Positions 1 through 5,438 are shown, counted from the first letter of the stretch. The stretch: 8,882 bases of DNA from an uncultured Clostridia bacterium (GCA_947177495.1 CAMWUS010000045.1:1-8882), one strand, 5' to 3'. A program made the numbers and translations. The notes: generated from the letters alone by a model not told the origin.

Positions 1-393
1 GGCGGAAGCTATACCGTCGATTTGGACGGCGAAGTGGTTTTGACGGAAGAGGACTTGCAGATCTTCACGCAGTCGGCGGAGGGGTACGCTTCCGCTTCCG
101 ACAAGGGCATTACCGTTGCGCTCGATACCAAGCTGGACGAAGCACTTTTGGACGAAGGATGCGAACGCGAGCTTGTTTCCCGTATTCAAACCATGCGCAA
201 GGAAGCGGGCTTCGAGGTGACCGACCGCATTCTTGTTTACTACGAGGCGGCGGGGCGCGCCGAACGCGTGCTGTCGAGCGGTGCGCTTGCAAAAGACGTG
301 CTTGCAAAGCAAGTCGTAAAAGGTAAAGCGGACGGCTATACCAAAACGCTCGACATCAATGGCGACAAAGTTACGCTTACCGTTTTGAAATAA
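1..393 (+). CDS. ileS: Isoleucyl-tRNA synthetase, C-terminal fragment
   Basis: This is the last 130 codons of a cytoplasmic class I aminoacyl-tRNA synthetase that charges tRNA-Ile. The reading frame is open from base 1, so the start, Rossmann catalytic core, editing domain and most of the anticodon-binding domain lie upstream of the window. The visible part carries the conserved tail block around LDEGCERELVSRIQTMRKEA followed by FEVTDRI, characteristic of the C-terminal domain of the long IleS form found in Clostridia. That form lacks the C-terminal zinc-finger cysteines of the E. coli-type enzyme, and no such Cys cluster is seen before the TAA stop. No terminator is visible in the 44 bases before the next gene, so read-through into it is likely. 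The assignment rests on the C-terminal domain only, but that block is distinctive. Confidence 0.9.
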   Translation, partial: GGSYTVDLDGEVVLTEEDLQIFTQSAEGYASASDKGITVALDTKLDEALLDEGCERELVSRIQTMRKEAGFEVTDRILVYYEAAGRAERVLSSGALAKDVLAKQVVKGKADGYTKTLDINGDKVTLTVLK

Positions 394-437
394 ATTCGCA
401 TAGGAAAGTTTTTGTGGGAAGCGGCATACTGTAAGTG

Positions 438-977
438 ATGAAGAAAAGTGCTTTCCGTATCCTATGCGTTAGTCTTGCGGCGATATCGCTGTGCGCCCTG
501 CTCTTTTTGGTGCTTTGGAGTTTGGCGCGCGCCGCTTTTCCTTGCCCGTATCGGAGTAAGGTTTTATCGAGCGGAGTAGAGGAAAAGCTCGCGTATGCCG
601 TCATGAAAGCGGAGAGCGGATTCGACGAGGACGCGAGGAGCAAAGCAGGCGCGGTGGGGCTTATGCAGCTCATGCCCGCCACGGCGGAGTTTGTTTGCGA
701 GCTTATCGAAATTCCCTTTGAGCCGGAACGGCTCACGGACGGGGAATACAACGCCATGCTCGGGTGCGCATATTTGCAATATTTGTTCGGGCGGTTCGAG
801 TGCGAGCAAACGGTGCTTTGCGCCTATAACGCGGGCGAGGGAACTGTTGCGGAATGGCTGAATAATGCCGACTATTCGAGCGACGGAAAAAATCTTGACA
901 AAATTCCCTATGCAGAAACGGCAGAGTACGTCAAAAAAGTAGCACGCTACAAAAAGTTTTATTCGATACTGTATTAA
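438..977 (+). CDS. Membrane-anchored lytic transglycosylase (SLT family)
   Basis: This is a predicted peptidoglycan lytic transglycosylase of family 1 (Slt/MltC-like), which cleaves the MurNAc-GlcNAc bond to leave 1,6-anhydro-MurNAc. The start chosen is the ATG at 438; a GTG at 435 directly precedes it, and neither has a strong ribosome binding site. Residues about 6-34 form one hydrophobic segment, so the protein is a signal-anchored or exported enzyme. The catalytic domain fills the rest: the AESGF motif holds the expected catalytic Glu (about residue 59), followed by GAVGLMQLMPATA (about 71-83) and the AYNAGEGTV motif (about 129-137), all in the canonical order. At 179 residues it is a minimal stand-alone SLT protein without LysM or other wall-binding domains. 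It lies 44 bases after ileS in the same direction, probably co-transcribed, and ends in a terminator. Confidence 0.9.
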   Translation: MKKSAFRILCVSLAAISLCALLFLVLWSLARAAFPCPYRSKVLSSGVEEKLAYAVMKAESGFDEDARSKAGAVGLMQLMPATAEFVCELIEIPFEPERLTDGEYNAMLGCAYLQYLFGRFECEQTVLCAYNAGEGTVAEWLNNADYSSDGKNLDKIPYAETAEYVKKVARYKKFYSILY

Positions 978-1004
978 AAAAACGGAGAGCAATCTCCGTT
1001 TTTT
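977..1004. terminator. Bidirectional intrinsic terminator
   Basis: A 12-bp perfect stem (977-988 with 993-1004) encloses a GCAA tetraloop. The outer six pairs are A-T, so each strand has a U-tract after the GC-rich core. It overlaps the stop codon of the transglycosylase and lies 5 bases beyond the stop of the opposing acetyltransferase gene. It can therefore end transcription from both convergent units. Confidence 0.88.
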
Positions 1005-1008
1005 GATG

Positions 1009-1569
1009 TTATTTGAAAAGTACGAAATAGTCGCCGTATTGTGTCCCGTCGGAGCCGACAAGCTTGTGCGGGGAAGCGGTAAAGCCCAAACGCTCGAACG
1101 CTTTTCTCCGTTCCGTTGCGGCGGGAATTGCCTTGCTTGCAATTTTGTCGCAACCGAAAATTTGGAAAGAGGGGACAAGTGCGGGGGATAGTATGCTTAC
1201 GATTTCGTCGGCAGTTTCGTAATCGCTGCGCAAATCCAAACGCAGGAGCGCACAGTTCGCAAAGAAATCGTCCGCGTCTCTATGGAAGTTCTCAATCGTG
1301 CCGATTGCCTCTCCCGTCCGCTTGTCGACGATTACCCACCGCACAAACCAACCGTTTTGGTAGGCTTCCTTCCAAAACGCCACGGCTTGTTGCATGCGCT
1401 CGCGCGTGGTGTAGTGGAAATCGTCCCCGTGGCAGTTGTCGCCGTTAAAAAAAGGAACGGCTTTTTCATCACTGTAAACTTTTAATAAATCGTCAACGTC
1501 TCTGTCTTCCACAAGGCGTAAAAGATAGGTTTCGTTCTCGAATACGGGACAGCTTTCGTAAACGTTCAT
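1009..1569 (-). CDS. GNAT-family N-acetyltransferase
   Basis: This is a predicted cytoplasmic acetyl-CoA-dependent N-acetyltransferase of the RimJ/RimL-like (Acetyltransf_3) type; the acceptor cannot be told from sequence. The N-terminus has the usual LRLVEDRDVDDLLKVYSD opening (about 17-34). The middle has RWVIVDKRTGEAIGTIENF (about 77-95), the beta strands preceding the acetyl-CoA site. Near the C-terminus, ATERRKAFERLGF (about 151-163) is the conserved terminal helix and strand of the fold. Length (186 aa) is normal for the family. The start ATG at 1569 has GGAGA about 7 bases upstream. It follows the lipoprotein gene by 27 bases on the same strand, so it is probably the last gene of a short minus-strand operon and ends at the shared terminator. 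Confidence 0.8.
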   Translation of the reverse strand: MNVYESCPVFENETYLLRLVEDRDVDDLLKVYSDEKAVPFFNGDNCHGDDFHYTTRERMQQAVAFWKEAYQNGWFVRWVIVDKRTGEAIGTIENFHRDADDFFANCALLRLDLRSDYETADEIVSILSPALVPSFQIFGCDKIASKAIPAATERRKAFERLGFTASPHKLVGSDGTQYGDYFVLFK

Positions 1570-1596
1570 GGTTGTTCTCCGTTGGTTATAATCTCG

Positions 1597-2124
1597 TCAA
1601 ACCGATTGCCGTTGCCAATACAAGCTTGCGCCGAGCAAATCGGTAAACGCGGTTCTAATTTTTTCATAGTTCGGCGGGTCTTTGTAATAGATATAAGTCG
1701 ATTTCACGGTGCCGTCGGTGAAGGTGACCGTTACCGTTTCGTGCCCGCCGTCGCAAATGATGTCGTCCGTTTCGTAGCGGTCTTTCCAAGCGAGAAATCC
1801 GAGCGATTTCGTCTTTTTCAGAAAGCTTTGCCCTTGCTCTTCGGTGAAAGTAGTAACCGTTTTGGGCGTGTTGTAGCCTTCGCGGTATTCGTTCGGCAAA
1901 ACTTCTTCCGGAAGCTCGTCGATATCCGCTTGACAAATATCGGTAACCGTGCCCGTTTCAAAGTCGAATATACGCACGTAATCGCAACGGAAGGCGGACA
2001 TTCCTTCCACCCAAGCTGATTGAATGCGGGCAATTTCCTTATCGTCGTATTCGGTTTTCGGCGTGCAACCGCAAAGCGAAAGGGCGAGAATGAAACCGAG
2101 TAACAAAGCAAAAAATTTTCTCAT
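1597..2124 (-). CDS. Putative lipoprotein of unknown function
   Basis: I do not recognise a named family. The N-terminus is a lipoprotein signal peptide: MRKFF, a hydrophobic run to about residue 17, then the lipobox LCGC with the acylated Cys at residue 20. The mature protein should therefore sit on the outer face of the cytoplasmic membrane. The mature part (about 155 aa) is acidic and rich in aromatic residues, with alternating short beta-strand-like blocks (for example DYVRIFDFETGTVTD and ETVTVTFTDGTVKSTYIYY) and no obvious catalytic motif. The start ATG at 2124 has AGAGG 6 bases upstream. It lies 54 bases after the EFR1-type gene and 27 bases before the acetyltransferase gene, with no convincing terminator between them. 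Confidence 0.75.
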   Translation of the reverse strand: MRKFFALLLGFILALSLCGCTPKTEYDDKEIARIQSAWVEGMSAFRCDYVRIFDFETGTVTDICQADIDELPEEVLPNEYREGYNTPKTVTTFTEEQGQSFLKKTKSLGFLAWKDRYETDDIICDGGHETVTVTFTDGTVKSTYIYYKDPPNYEKIRTAFTDLLGASLYWQRQSV

Positions 2125-2178
2125 AGCGTACCTCTTATTATAATAACGAATGAAAGAGCCGCTTTGTCCCGCGGGAAA

Positions 2179-2940
2179 TCAAATATAGTTTTCAAACTTG
2201 CATTGCTCGTAGATGCGTTTTCCGATAATCGTGATTGCCTTGGTGGGGCAATTCGCAAAACAGCGGTAGCACGTGGTACATTTGTTGTTGAATGCAACGC
2301 TCTCGTTTTGTATCGTAATATTTTGCATGGGGCAGAGGGTGGAGCATTTTCCGCAGGCAACGCATTTGGAAGCGTCTACTTTTATTTTGCGGTTGTACTT
2401 TTTCGTCTTTCTGCGGAAGTACAATCTTTGTCCGAATAGTCCCGCCATTCGGTGCGCAAAGCTCAACCCGTCTTTTGGGTATTTGCCTGATTTGATGCGC
2501 TTAGCAATCGCGGTTATTTTGTCGTCCGCATTTTTTACAAGCCGTCTGTTATCGTCCAAAGACTTTTTTAATGCTTTTACGTCGCCGATGCAGTCGGGCA
2601 TTTTCAGGTGCAACCCGCCTAAAATTTTAGCGCCGTACTTTTTAAACAAGCGCGCCGAACAGCCCGCGCCGTCGCCGCTGAACAAGCCCATCGTTGCCAA
2701 AATGAAAATGCTTTTGCCATGCCATAGTTCGGCATGGTTTACAATAAAGTCGTAAACGATTTTGGGTAAATAGGAATAGTAGATAGGGTATGCAAAAACA
2801 ATTTTGTCGGCTTGCTTTATGGCGTTTAAAACGCTTTCGTCTTCAATCGAATACACTTCGGCGGTTGCGTCAAGGCATTCGCATAATTTTTCAACGCAAT
2901 GCTTCGTGTTTCCCGTACCGCTAAAATAAACGCCTATCAT
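2179..2940 (-). CDS. EFR1-type flavodoxin/ferredoxin fusion protein
   Basis: This is a predicted cytoplasmic electron-transfer protein. Residues 1 to about 150 form a flavodoxin-like domain: the FMN phosphate-binding loop FSGTGNT is at residues 6-12, and FAYPIYYSYLP (49-59) and ATMGLFSGDGAG (82-93) match the other FMN-contacting loops. A basic linker leads to a bacterial 2x[4Fe-4S] ferredoxin domain with both motifs intact: C193, C196, C199, C203 followed by P, and C221, C224, C227, C231 followed by P. This domain order is that of the EFR1 family widespread in anaerobic Firmicutes, whose partners are mostly unknown. Length (253 aa) is typical. The start at 2940 has AGGAG 7 bases upstream and a promoter just before it. 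The gene is visibly richer in A and T than its neighbours, which may point to separate acquisition. Confidence 0.9.
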   Translation of the reverse strand: MIGVYFSGTGNTKHCVEKLCECLDATAEVYSIEDESVLNAIKQADKIVFAYPIYYSYLPKIVYDFIVNHAELWHGKSIFILATMGLFSGDGAGCSARLFKKYGAKILGGLHLKMPDCIGDVKALKKSLDDNRRLVKNADDKITAIAKRIKSGKYPKDGLSFAHRMAGLFGQRLYFRRKTKKYNRKIKVDASKCVACGKCSTLCPMQNITIQNESVAFNNKCTTCYRCFANCPTKAITIIGKRIYEQCKFENYI

Positions 2941-2960
2941 ATTTCTTCTCCTATGGGGAA

Positions 2961-2989
2961 ATTATAGCATAAAATAAATGTGTTTGCAA
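2961..2989 (-). promoter_or_regulatory. Promoter for the EFR1-type operon
   Basis: On the minus strand a TTGCAA -35 box (2989-2984) and a TATAAT -10 box (2966-2961) are separated by 17 bases. The expected start of transcription is near 2954, with AGGAG and the ATG at 2940 right after it. The -35 matches the consensus at only 4 of 6 positions; the -10 is perfect. Confidence 0.65.
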
Positions 2990-3014
2990 GTGACAATAAA
3001 AAGGAATGCGATTT

Positions 3015-3156
3015 TCGACAGGAATTGCGCCTTTGCGGCGCGCCCCGATGCACAGCACACCGTGCTGTGCAGTTTGCGGCAAACATATATGTTAGCCAAC
3101 AATTCGCCCGCAAACCGAATGCTTCCGCATTCGTCTCCCCCCTCAATTCCTGTCGA
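3015..3156. repeat. 142-bp structured element with 13-bp terminal inverted repeats
   Basis: The ends TCGACAGGAATTG (3015-3027) and CAATTCCTGTCGA (3144-3156) are perfect inverted copies. Inside are several further inverted repeats: a 5-bp hairpin (3027-3031 with 3037-3041); a perfect 10-bp hairpin with a 3-base loop (3049-3058 with 3062-3071); an 8-bp stem (3072-3079 with 3108-3115) enclosing the self-complementary AACATATATGTT (3082-3093); and a 7-bp hairpin with loop TTCC (3116-3122 with 3127-3133). Open frames across it look like chance. The same 13-mer lies in the neighbouring tRNA-Leu gene (3221-3233). The layout fits a small non-autonomous mobile or REP-like element, or a structured RNA. 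No target-site duplication is evident. Its function is unknown. Confidence 0.6.
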
Positions 3157-3233
3157 GTGTACGATACCAATCGCACCAAAAATAACGGCACCCGAACGGG
3201 TGCCGTTATTTTTGGTGCGGTCGACAGGAATTG
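3144..3233. repeat. Interrupted inverted repeat copying the tRNA-Leu 3' end
   Basis: Two blocks on the left are inverted copies of the tRNA-Leu 3' part and its terminator. Bases 3144-3156 pair perfectly with 3221-3233 (T-arm and acceptor of the tRNA). Bases 3172-3194 pair perfectly with 3197-3219 (acceptor end, CCA and terminator). The blocks are separated by 15 bases on the left (3157-3171) but by only one base on the right (3220). The left side is therefore a partial inverted copy of the tRNA 3' end with an insertion, and not a second tRNA gene, because no 5' half is present. Confidence 0.65.
3172..3219 (-). terminator. Terminator of tRNA-Leu in a 48-bp palindrome
   Basis: Bases 3172-3194 and 3197-3219 are perfect 23-bp inverted copies around a central AA. 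Read on the minus strand, the GC-rich core GGCACCCG/CGGGTGCC is followed by GTTATTTTT, a good intrinsic terminator directly after the tRNA. The core also works in the plus direction. Unusually, the arms run on through the tRNA CCA end and the first acceptor bases (3213-3219). Confidence 0.85.
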
Positions 3234-3297
3234 AACCTGCATGGAGTTACCCACAAGATCCTTAGTCTTGCGCGTCTGCCAGTTCCGCCACGACCGC
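3213..3297 (-). tRNA. tRNA-Leu (anticodon AAG)
   Basis: Read from 3297 to 3213, this folds as a complete class II tRNA. It has a 7-bp acceptor stem (GCGGTCG with CGACCGC); a D-stem GCG/CGC with GG in its loop; an anticodon stem CAAGA/TCTTG with the loop CTAAGGA, giving anticodon AAG after U33; a long variable arm TGGG-TAAC-TCCA; a T-stem GCAGG/CCTGT with loop TTCAATT; discriminator A; and an encoded CCA. The long variable arm, A73 and G37 all fit leucine. The anticodon reads CUU, and CUC and CUA as well if A34 is deaminated to inosine. It has its own promoter and terminator. Confidence 0.95.
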
Positions 3298-3300
3298 GTA

Positions 3301-3327
3301 GCGTTAAAAGCTTACTCATTTTAACGC
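3301..3327. promoter_or_regulatory. Inverted repeat over the tRNA promoter -10 box
   Basis: GCGTTAAAA (3301-3309) and TTTTAACGC (3319-3327) are perfect 9-bp inverted copies with a 9-base spacer. The right copy overlaps the -10 box and the left copy lies in the short leader before the tRNA. The spacing fits a dimeric repressor site, or simply a leader structure; no factor can be named. Confidence 0.4.
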
Positions 3328-3346
3328 ATTCAAACGTAAATGTCAA
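3318..3346 (-). promoter_or_regulatory. Strong promoter for tRNA-Leu
   Basis: On the minus strand a perfect TTGACA (3346-3341) and TAAAAT (3323-3318) are 17 bases apart. Transcription should start near 3311, about 14 bases before the mature tRNA 5' end at 3297. This is a near-consensus sigma-A promoter, as expected for a stable RNA gene. Confidence 0.85.
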
Positions 3347-3402
3347 GTTTTATTTACCGTAAAATGATAAATTTTATAAAAAAATTTGCAGAGGGGAAAA
3401 TT

Positions 3403-3660
3403 TCACAAAATGTTTTCCAGCACGAGTTTGTCGAACGGTACGCTTTCCATAAAGTCGGCGGGACGGAATACCACGTGGTTGAACTTCGCATAATTAAAAA
3501 TATGCGTCTTTAAAAGAACGGGCGTGGGAACGTCCAACTTGTCGCAAATATCCGCAAGATAGCCGAAAAATCCGCCGTAAGTGAATTTCTCCGTGCTCTC
3601 GTAAACGGTTTGCTTTTCTATATGGTCGTCTGCGTAGACCTTTGCCCAAATGCGAAACAT
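3403..3660 (-). CDS. Small conserved Firmicutes protein of unknown function
   Basis: An 85-residue soluble protein beginning MFRIWAKVYADD and ending with a hydrophobic and acidic tail. The layout (MFRIW-K opening, a central DICDKLDVPTP helix, a basic-aromatic F-x-x-VVFRPADFMESVPFD block) resembles a small uncharacterised family I know from Clostridia, where the matching positions read LEEICxxFDL, then F-x-x-D-FIEEIxFDYLEI. No catalytic motif, signal peptide or membrane segment is seen, and its role is unknown. The start at 3660 fits the family start but has no ribosome binding site; the promoter instead places the transcription start at the ATG itself. It is divergent from the Lrp-type regulator. 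No clear terminator follows in the AT-rich 3361-3402 stretch. Confidence 0.75.
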   Translation of the reverse strand: MFRIWAKVYADDHIEKQTVYESTEKFTYGGFFGYLADICDKLDVPTPVLLKTHIFNYAKFNHVVFRPADFMESVPFDKLVLENIL

Positions 3661-3666
3661 ATATCT

Positions 3667-3695
3667 ATTATACCTAAATTATGAAAGAAAAGCAA
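3667..3695 (-). promoter_or_regulatory. Promoter for the small 85-aa protein, probably leaderless
   Basis: On the minus strand TTGCTT (3695-3690) and a perfect TATAAT (3672-3667) are 17 bases apart. The predicted start of transcription falls at about 3660, which is the A of the ATG. The -35 box is weak (3 of 6). It abuts the divergent regulator promoter, with only 6 bases between the two -35 boxes. Confidence 0.55.
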
Positions 3696-3722
3696 ATGTA
3701 TTTGACTTTATTCACGCATTTG
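3693..3722. promoter_or_regulatory. Candidate operator between divergent promoters
   Basis: CAAAT-GT-ATTTG (3693-3704) is a 5-2-5 palindrome overlapping the -35 boxes of both divergent promoters. A further CATTTG (3717-3722) is an inverted match to CAAATG (3693-3698). Lrp/AsnC proteins bind AT-rich imperfect palindromes of this sort and often control their own gene, so this is a plausible but unproven site. Confidence 0.3.
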
Positions 3723-3730
3723 GATACAAT
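3702..3730 (+). promoter_or_regulatory. Promoter for the Lrp-type regulator and aminotransferase
   Basis: TTGACT (3702-3707) and TACAAT (3725-3730) are 17 bases apart, each one mismatch from consensus. Transcription should start near 3737, and GGAGG (3747-3751) and the ATG at 3758 follow. Confidence 0.8.
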
Positions 3731-3757
3731 AGAATAAAAATATGGCGGAGGAATGCA

Positions 3758-4246
3758 ATGACAAAACTTGAACGCGAGATAATAGAAATACTGAGCAAAG
3801 ATTGTAGAATCGGGGCGGAGCAGCTTGCCGCCATGTTAAACGCGACAAGGGAAGAGACGGAGAGCGCCATTCGCGGTTTGGAAAAACGCGGCGTGCTCGT
3901 AAAATATTCGGCAATCGTCAATTTGGAAGAGGAAGAGGACGAGTGCGTGGAAGCGCTTATCGAAGTGAAAGTAACTCCGCAGAGCGGTTCTGGCTTCGAC
4001 GGCATAGCGGACGAAATCGCCCGCCACAGCGAAGTGAAGAGCCTGTATCTTATGAGCGGCGCGTACGACTTTGCCGTTATCGTCGAATCAAATTCCATTC
4101 GTTCGGTTGCGCGTTTCATCTCCGAATGTATTTCCACGTTCGAATGCGTGCTTTCCACGGCAACGCACTTTATTCTCAAAAAGTATAAGATAGAGGGCGC
4201 GTTCACGCGGCAGGAAAAGGATAGGAGGATTTCCGTACAGGCATGA
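3758..4246 (+). CDS. Lrp/AsnC family transcriptional regulator
   Basis: A cytoplasmic DNA-binding regulator of the feast/famine family, which usually senses an amino acid. The ATG at 3758 is chosen over upstream in-frame codons because GGAGG (3747-3751) precedes it by 6 bases and the promoter lies just ahead. The protein is 162 residues, normal for the family. Residues about 3-46 are the winged helix-turn-helix (LEREIIEILSKDCRIGAEQLA, then the recognition helix ATREETESAIRGLEKRGVL). Residues about 65-140 are the RAM ligand-binding domain, with the characteristic LMSGAYDFAVIVE at 98-110. Its stop overlaps the aminotransferase start (ATGA), so the two are co-transcribed and translationally coupled. 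In Bacillus the comparable pair AlaR-AlaT is an alanine-responsive regulator with its alanine transaminase. The same role is likely here but not shown. Confidence 0.92.
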   Translation: MTKLEREIIEILSKDCRIGAEQLAAMLNATREETESAIRGLEKRGVLVKYSAIVNLEEEEDECVEALIEVKVTPQSGSGFDGIADEIARHSEVKSLYLMSGAYDFAVIVESNSIRSVARFISECISTFECVLSTATHFILKKYKIEGAFTRQEKDRRISVQA

Positions 4247-5424
4247 GAGACTTTCTCACAAAGAGCGCCAAAGCGTTGAAGCCGAGCGGGATCCGTAAGT
4301 ATTTCGACATGGTGGAGACTTTGCCCGACGCGATTTCCTTGGGTGTGGGCGAGCCCGATTTCGTCACGCCTTGGGACGTGCGCAGCGCGGCGATCCGCTC
4401 CATTCAAAAGGGATATACTTCCTATACGGGCAACCGCGGGCTTTTGGAGTTACGAAATCTAATTACGCGTTATCTTGTCGAGCGCTTTCACGTGGAGTAC
4501 GCGCCCGAACAAATCATCGTTACGGTAGGGGCGAGCGAGGGAATCGATCTTGCCCTGCGCGCCACTTGCGAGGCGGGCGACGAGATTTTGTTGCCCGACC
4601 CTGCTTACGTTTCCTATTCGCCCATCATCAACCTTTGCGGGGGCACGCCCGTGCCCGTGCATTGTAGCGAAGAAAACGGGTTTATTATTACGCCCGAAAA
4701 TTTGCGCGCGACAATCACGCCCCGTACAAAGGCAATCATTCTCGCATATCCTAACAATCCCACGGGCGGGATCATGACCAAGGAAGAGATCGAACGCATA
4801 GTCCCCGTCATCAAGGAGCACGACCTGCTCGTCATTTCCGACGAAATATACGGCGAGCTTACATACGGCGGCGAGCATTGCAGCATTGCTTCGCTTGACG
4901 GTATGCAGGAGCGTACAGTGCTTCTCGGCGGGTTTTCCAAGGCGTTTGCTATGACGGGCTGGCGCATCGGGTTTACCTGCGCACCCAAGGAAGTGGATGC
5001 GGCGATGCTGAAAATTCATCAGTATACCACGCTCTGCGCCCCGCGTACCGCACAGCATGCGGCGGTTGCCGCGCTGTCGGGCGGGTTTTCCGACGGGTTC
5101 GCTTCCGTGCTCGCCATGCGCACGGAATACGACAGGCGTCGCCGCTTCGTGCTTTCCGCCTTTCAGGATATGGGGCTTTCTTGTTTCGAGCCGCGCGGCG
5201 CGTTTTACGCGTTCCCGTCGGTAAAGGCGTTCGGCATTACGGGCGAGGAATTCGTTGACGGGCTTCTGCGCGAAGAACAGGTTGCAGTAGTCCCGGGGAG
5301 TGCGTTCGGCGGCTGCGGCGAGTACCACGTGCGCTGCTCTTATGCCACGGGAATGGCAGAACTTGTCGAAGCGATGCGAAGAATGGAGCGTTTTTTGAAA
5401 AAATGCGAGAAAAAGCTTCACTGA
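4243..5424 (+). CDS. Class I/II PLP-dependent aminotransferase (AspB/AlaT-like)
   Basis: A cytoplasmic fold-type I aminotransferase that moves amino groups between an amino acid and a 2-oxo acid. Alanine or aspartate with 2-oxoglutarate is the likely pair, but substrate cannot be read safely. Family signatures are complete: ISLGVGEPDF (31-40), YTSYTGNRGLLELR (58-71), VGASEGI (95-101), the NNPTG loop (171-175), the pyridine-binding Asp and Tyr in SDEIYGEL (199-206), the Schiff-base Lys233 in GGFSKAFAMTGWRIG, and the carboxylate-binding Arg364 in YHVRCSYA. Length (393 aa) is normal. The start overlaps the regulator stop; AGGAGG at 4223-4228 is somewhat distant (14 bases), consistent with translational coupling. 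Adjacency to an Lrp-type gene points to amino-acid-controlled expression, as in alaR-alaT. No terminator precedes the next promoter, which begins 15 bases after the stop. Confidence 0.95.
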   Translation: MRDFLTKSAKALKPSGIRKYFDMVETLPDAISLGVGEPDFVTPWDVRSAAIRSIQKGYTSYTGNRGLLELRNLITRYLVERFHVEYAPEQIIVTVGASEGIDLALRATCEAGDEILLPDPAYVSYSPIINLCGGTPVPVHCSEENGFIITPENLRATITPRTKAIILAYPNNPTGGIMTKEEIERIVPVIKEHDLLVISDEIYGELTYGGEHCSIASLDGMQERTVLLGGFSKAFAMTGWRIGFTCAPKEVDAAMLKIHQYTTLCAPRTAQHAAVAALSGGFSDGFASVLAMRTEYDRRRRFVLSAFQDMGLSCFEPRGAFYAFPSVKAFGITGEEFVDGLLREEQVAVVPGSAFGGCGEYHVRCSYATGMAELVEAMRRMERFLKKCEKKLH

Positions 5425-5438
5425 ATGAAGAAACTGAC

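Noticed and set aside
564..1178. Long antisense frames, for example minus strand 564-1178, 4459-5445 and 5237-5953
   Set aside because: They lie opposite well-supported genes, lack ribosome binding sites and show Arg/His-rich shadow composition.
2137..2142. TATAAT on the minus strand ahead of the lipoprotein gene
   Set aside because: Transcription would start at about 2130, inside the ribosome binding site of the gene, and no good -35 box is placed for it.
2153..2178. Possible terminator between the EFR1-type gene and the lipoprotein gene (small palindromes including CCCGCGGG)
   Set aside because: Stems are short (4-7 bp) and no U-tract follows in the direction of transcription.
3144..3178. 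Possible second tRNA 3' end on the plus strand (CAATTCCTGTCGA followed by CGCACCA)
   Set aside because: There is no matching 5' acceptor strand, D-arm or anticodon arm upstream, and a 15-base insertion separates the two blocks. It is a partial inverted copy only.
2978..3265. Open frames on both strands across 2937-3265
   Set aside because: They run through the structured element, the terminator palindrome and the tRNA; the peptide with RSTGIEPA is the classic translation of a tRNA T-arm. No ribosome binding site or protein-like pattern supports them.
3361..3402. AT-rich stretch after the 85-aa gene as its terminator
   Set aside because: Only weak A-T inverted repeats (AAATTT-type) without a GC-rich stem are present.
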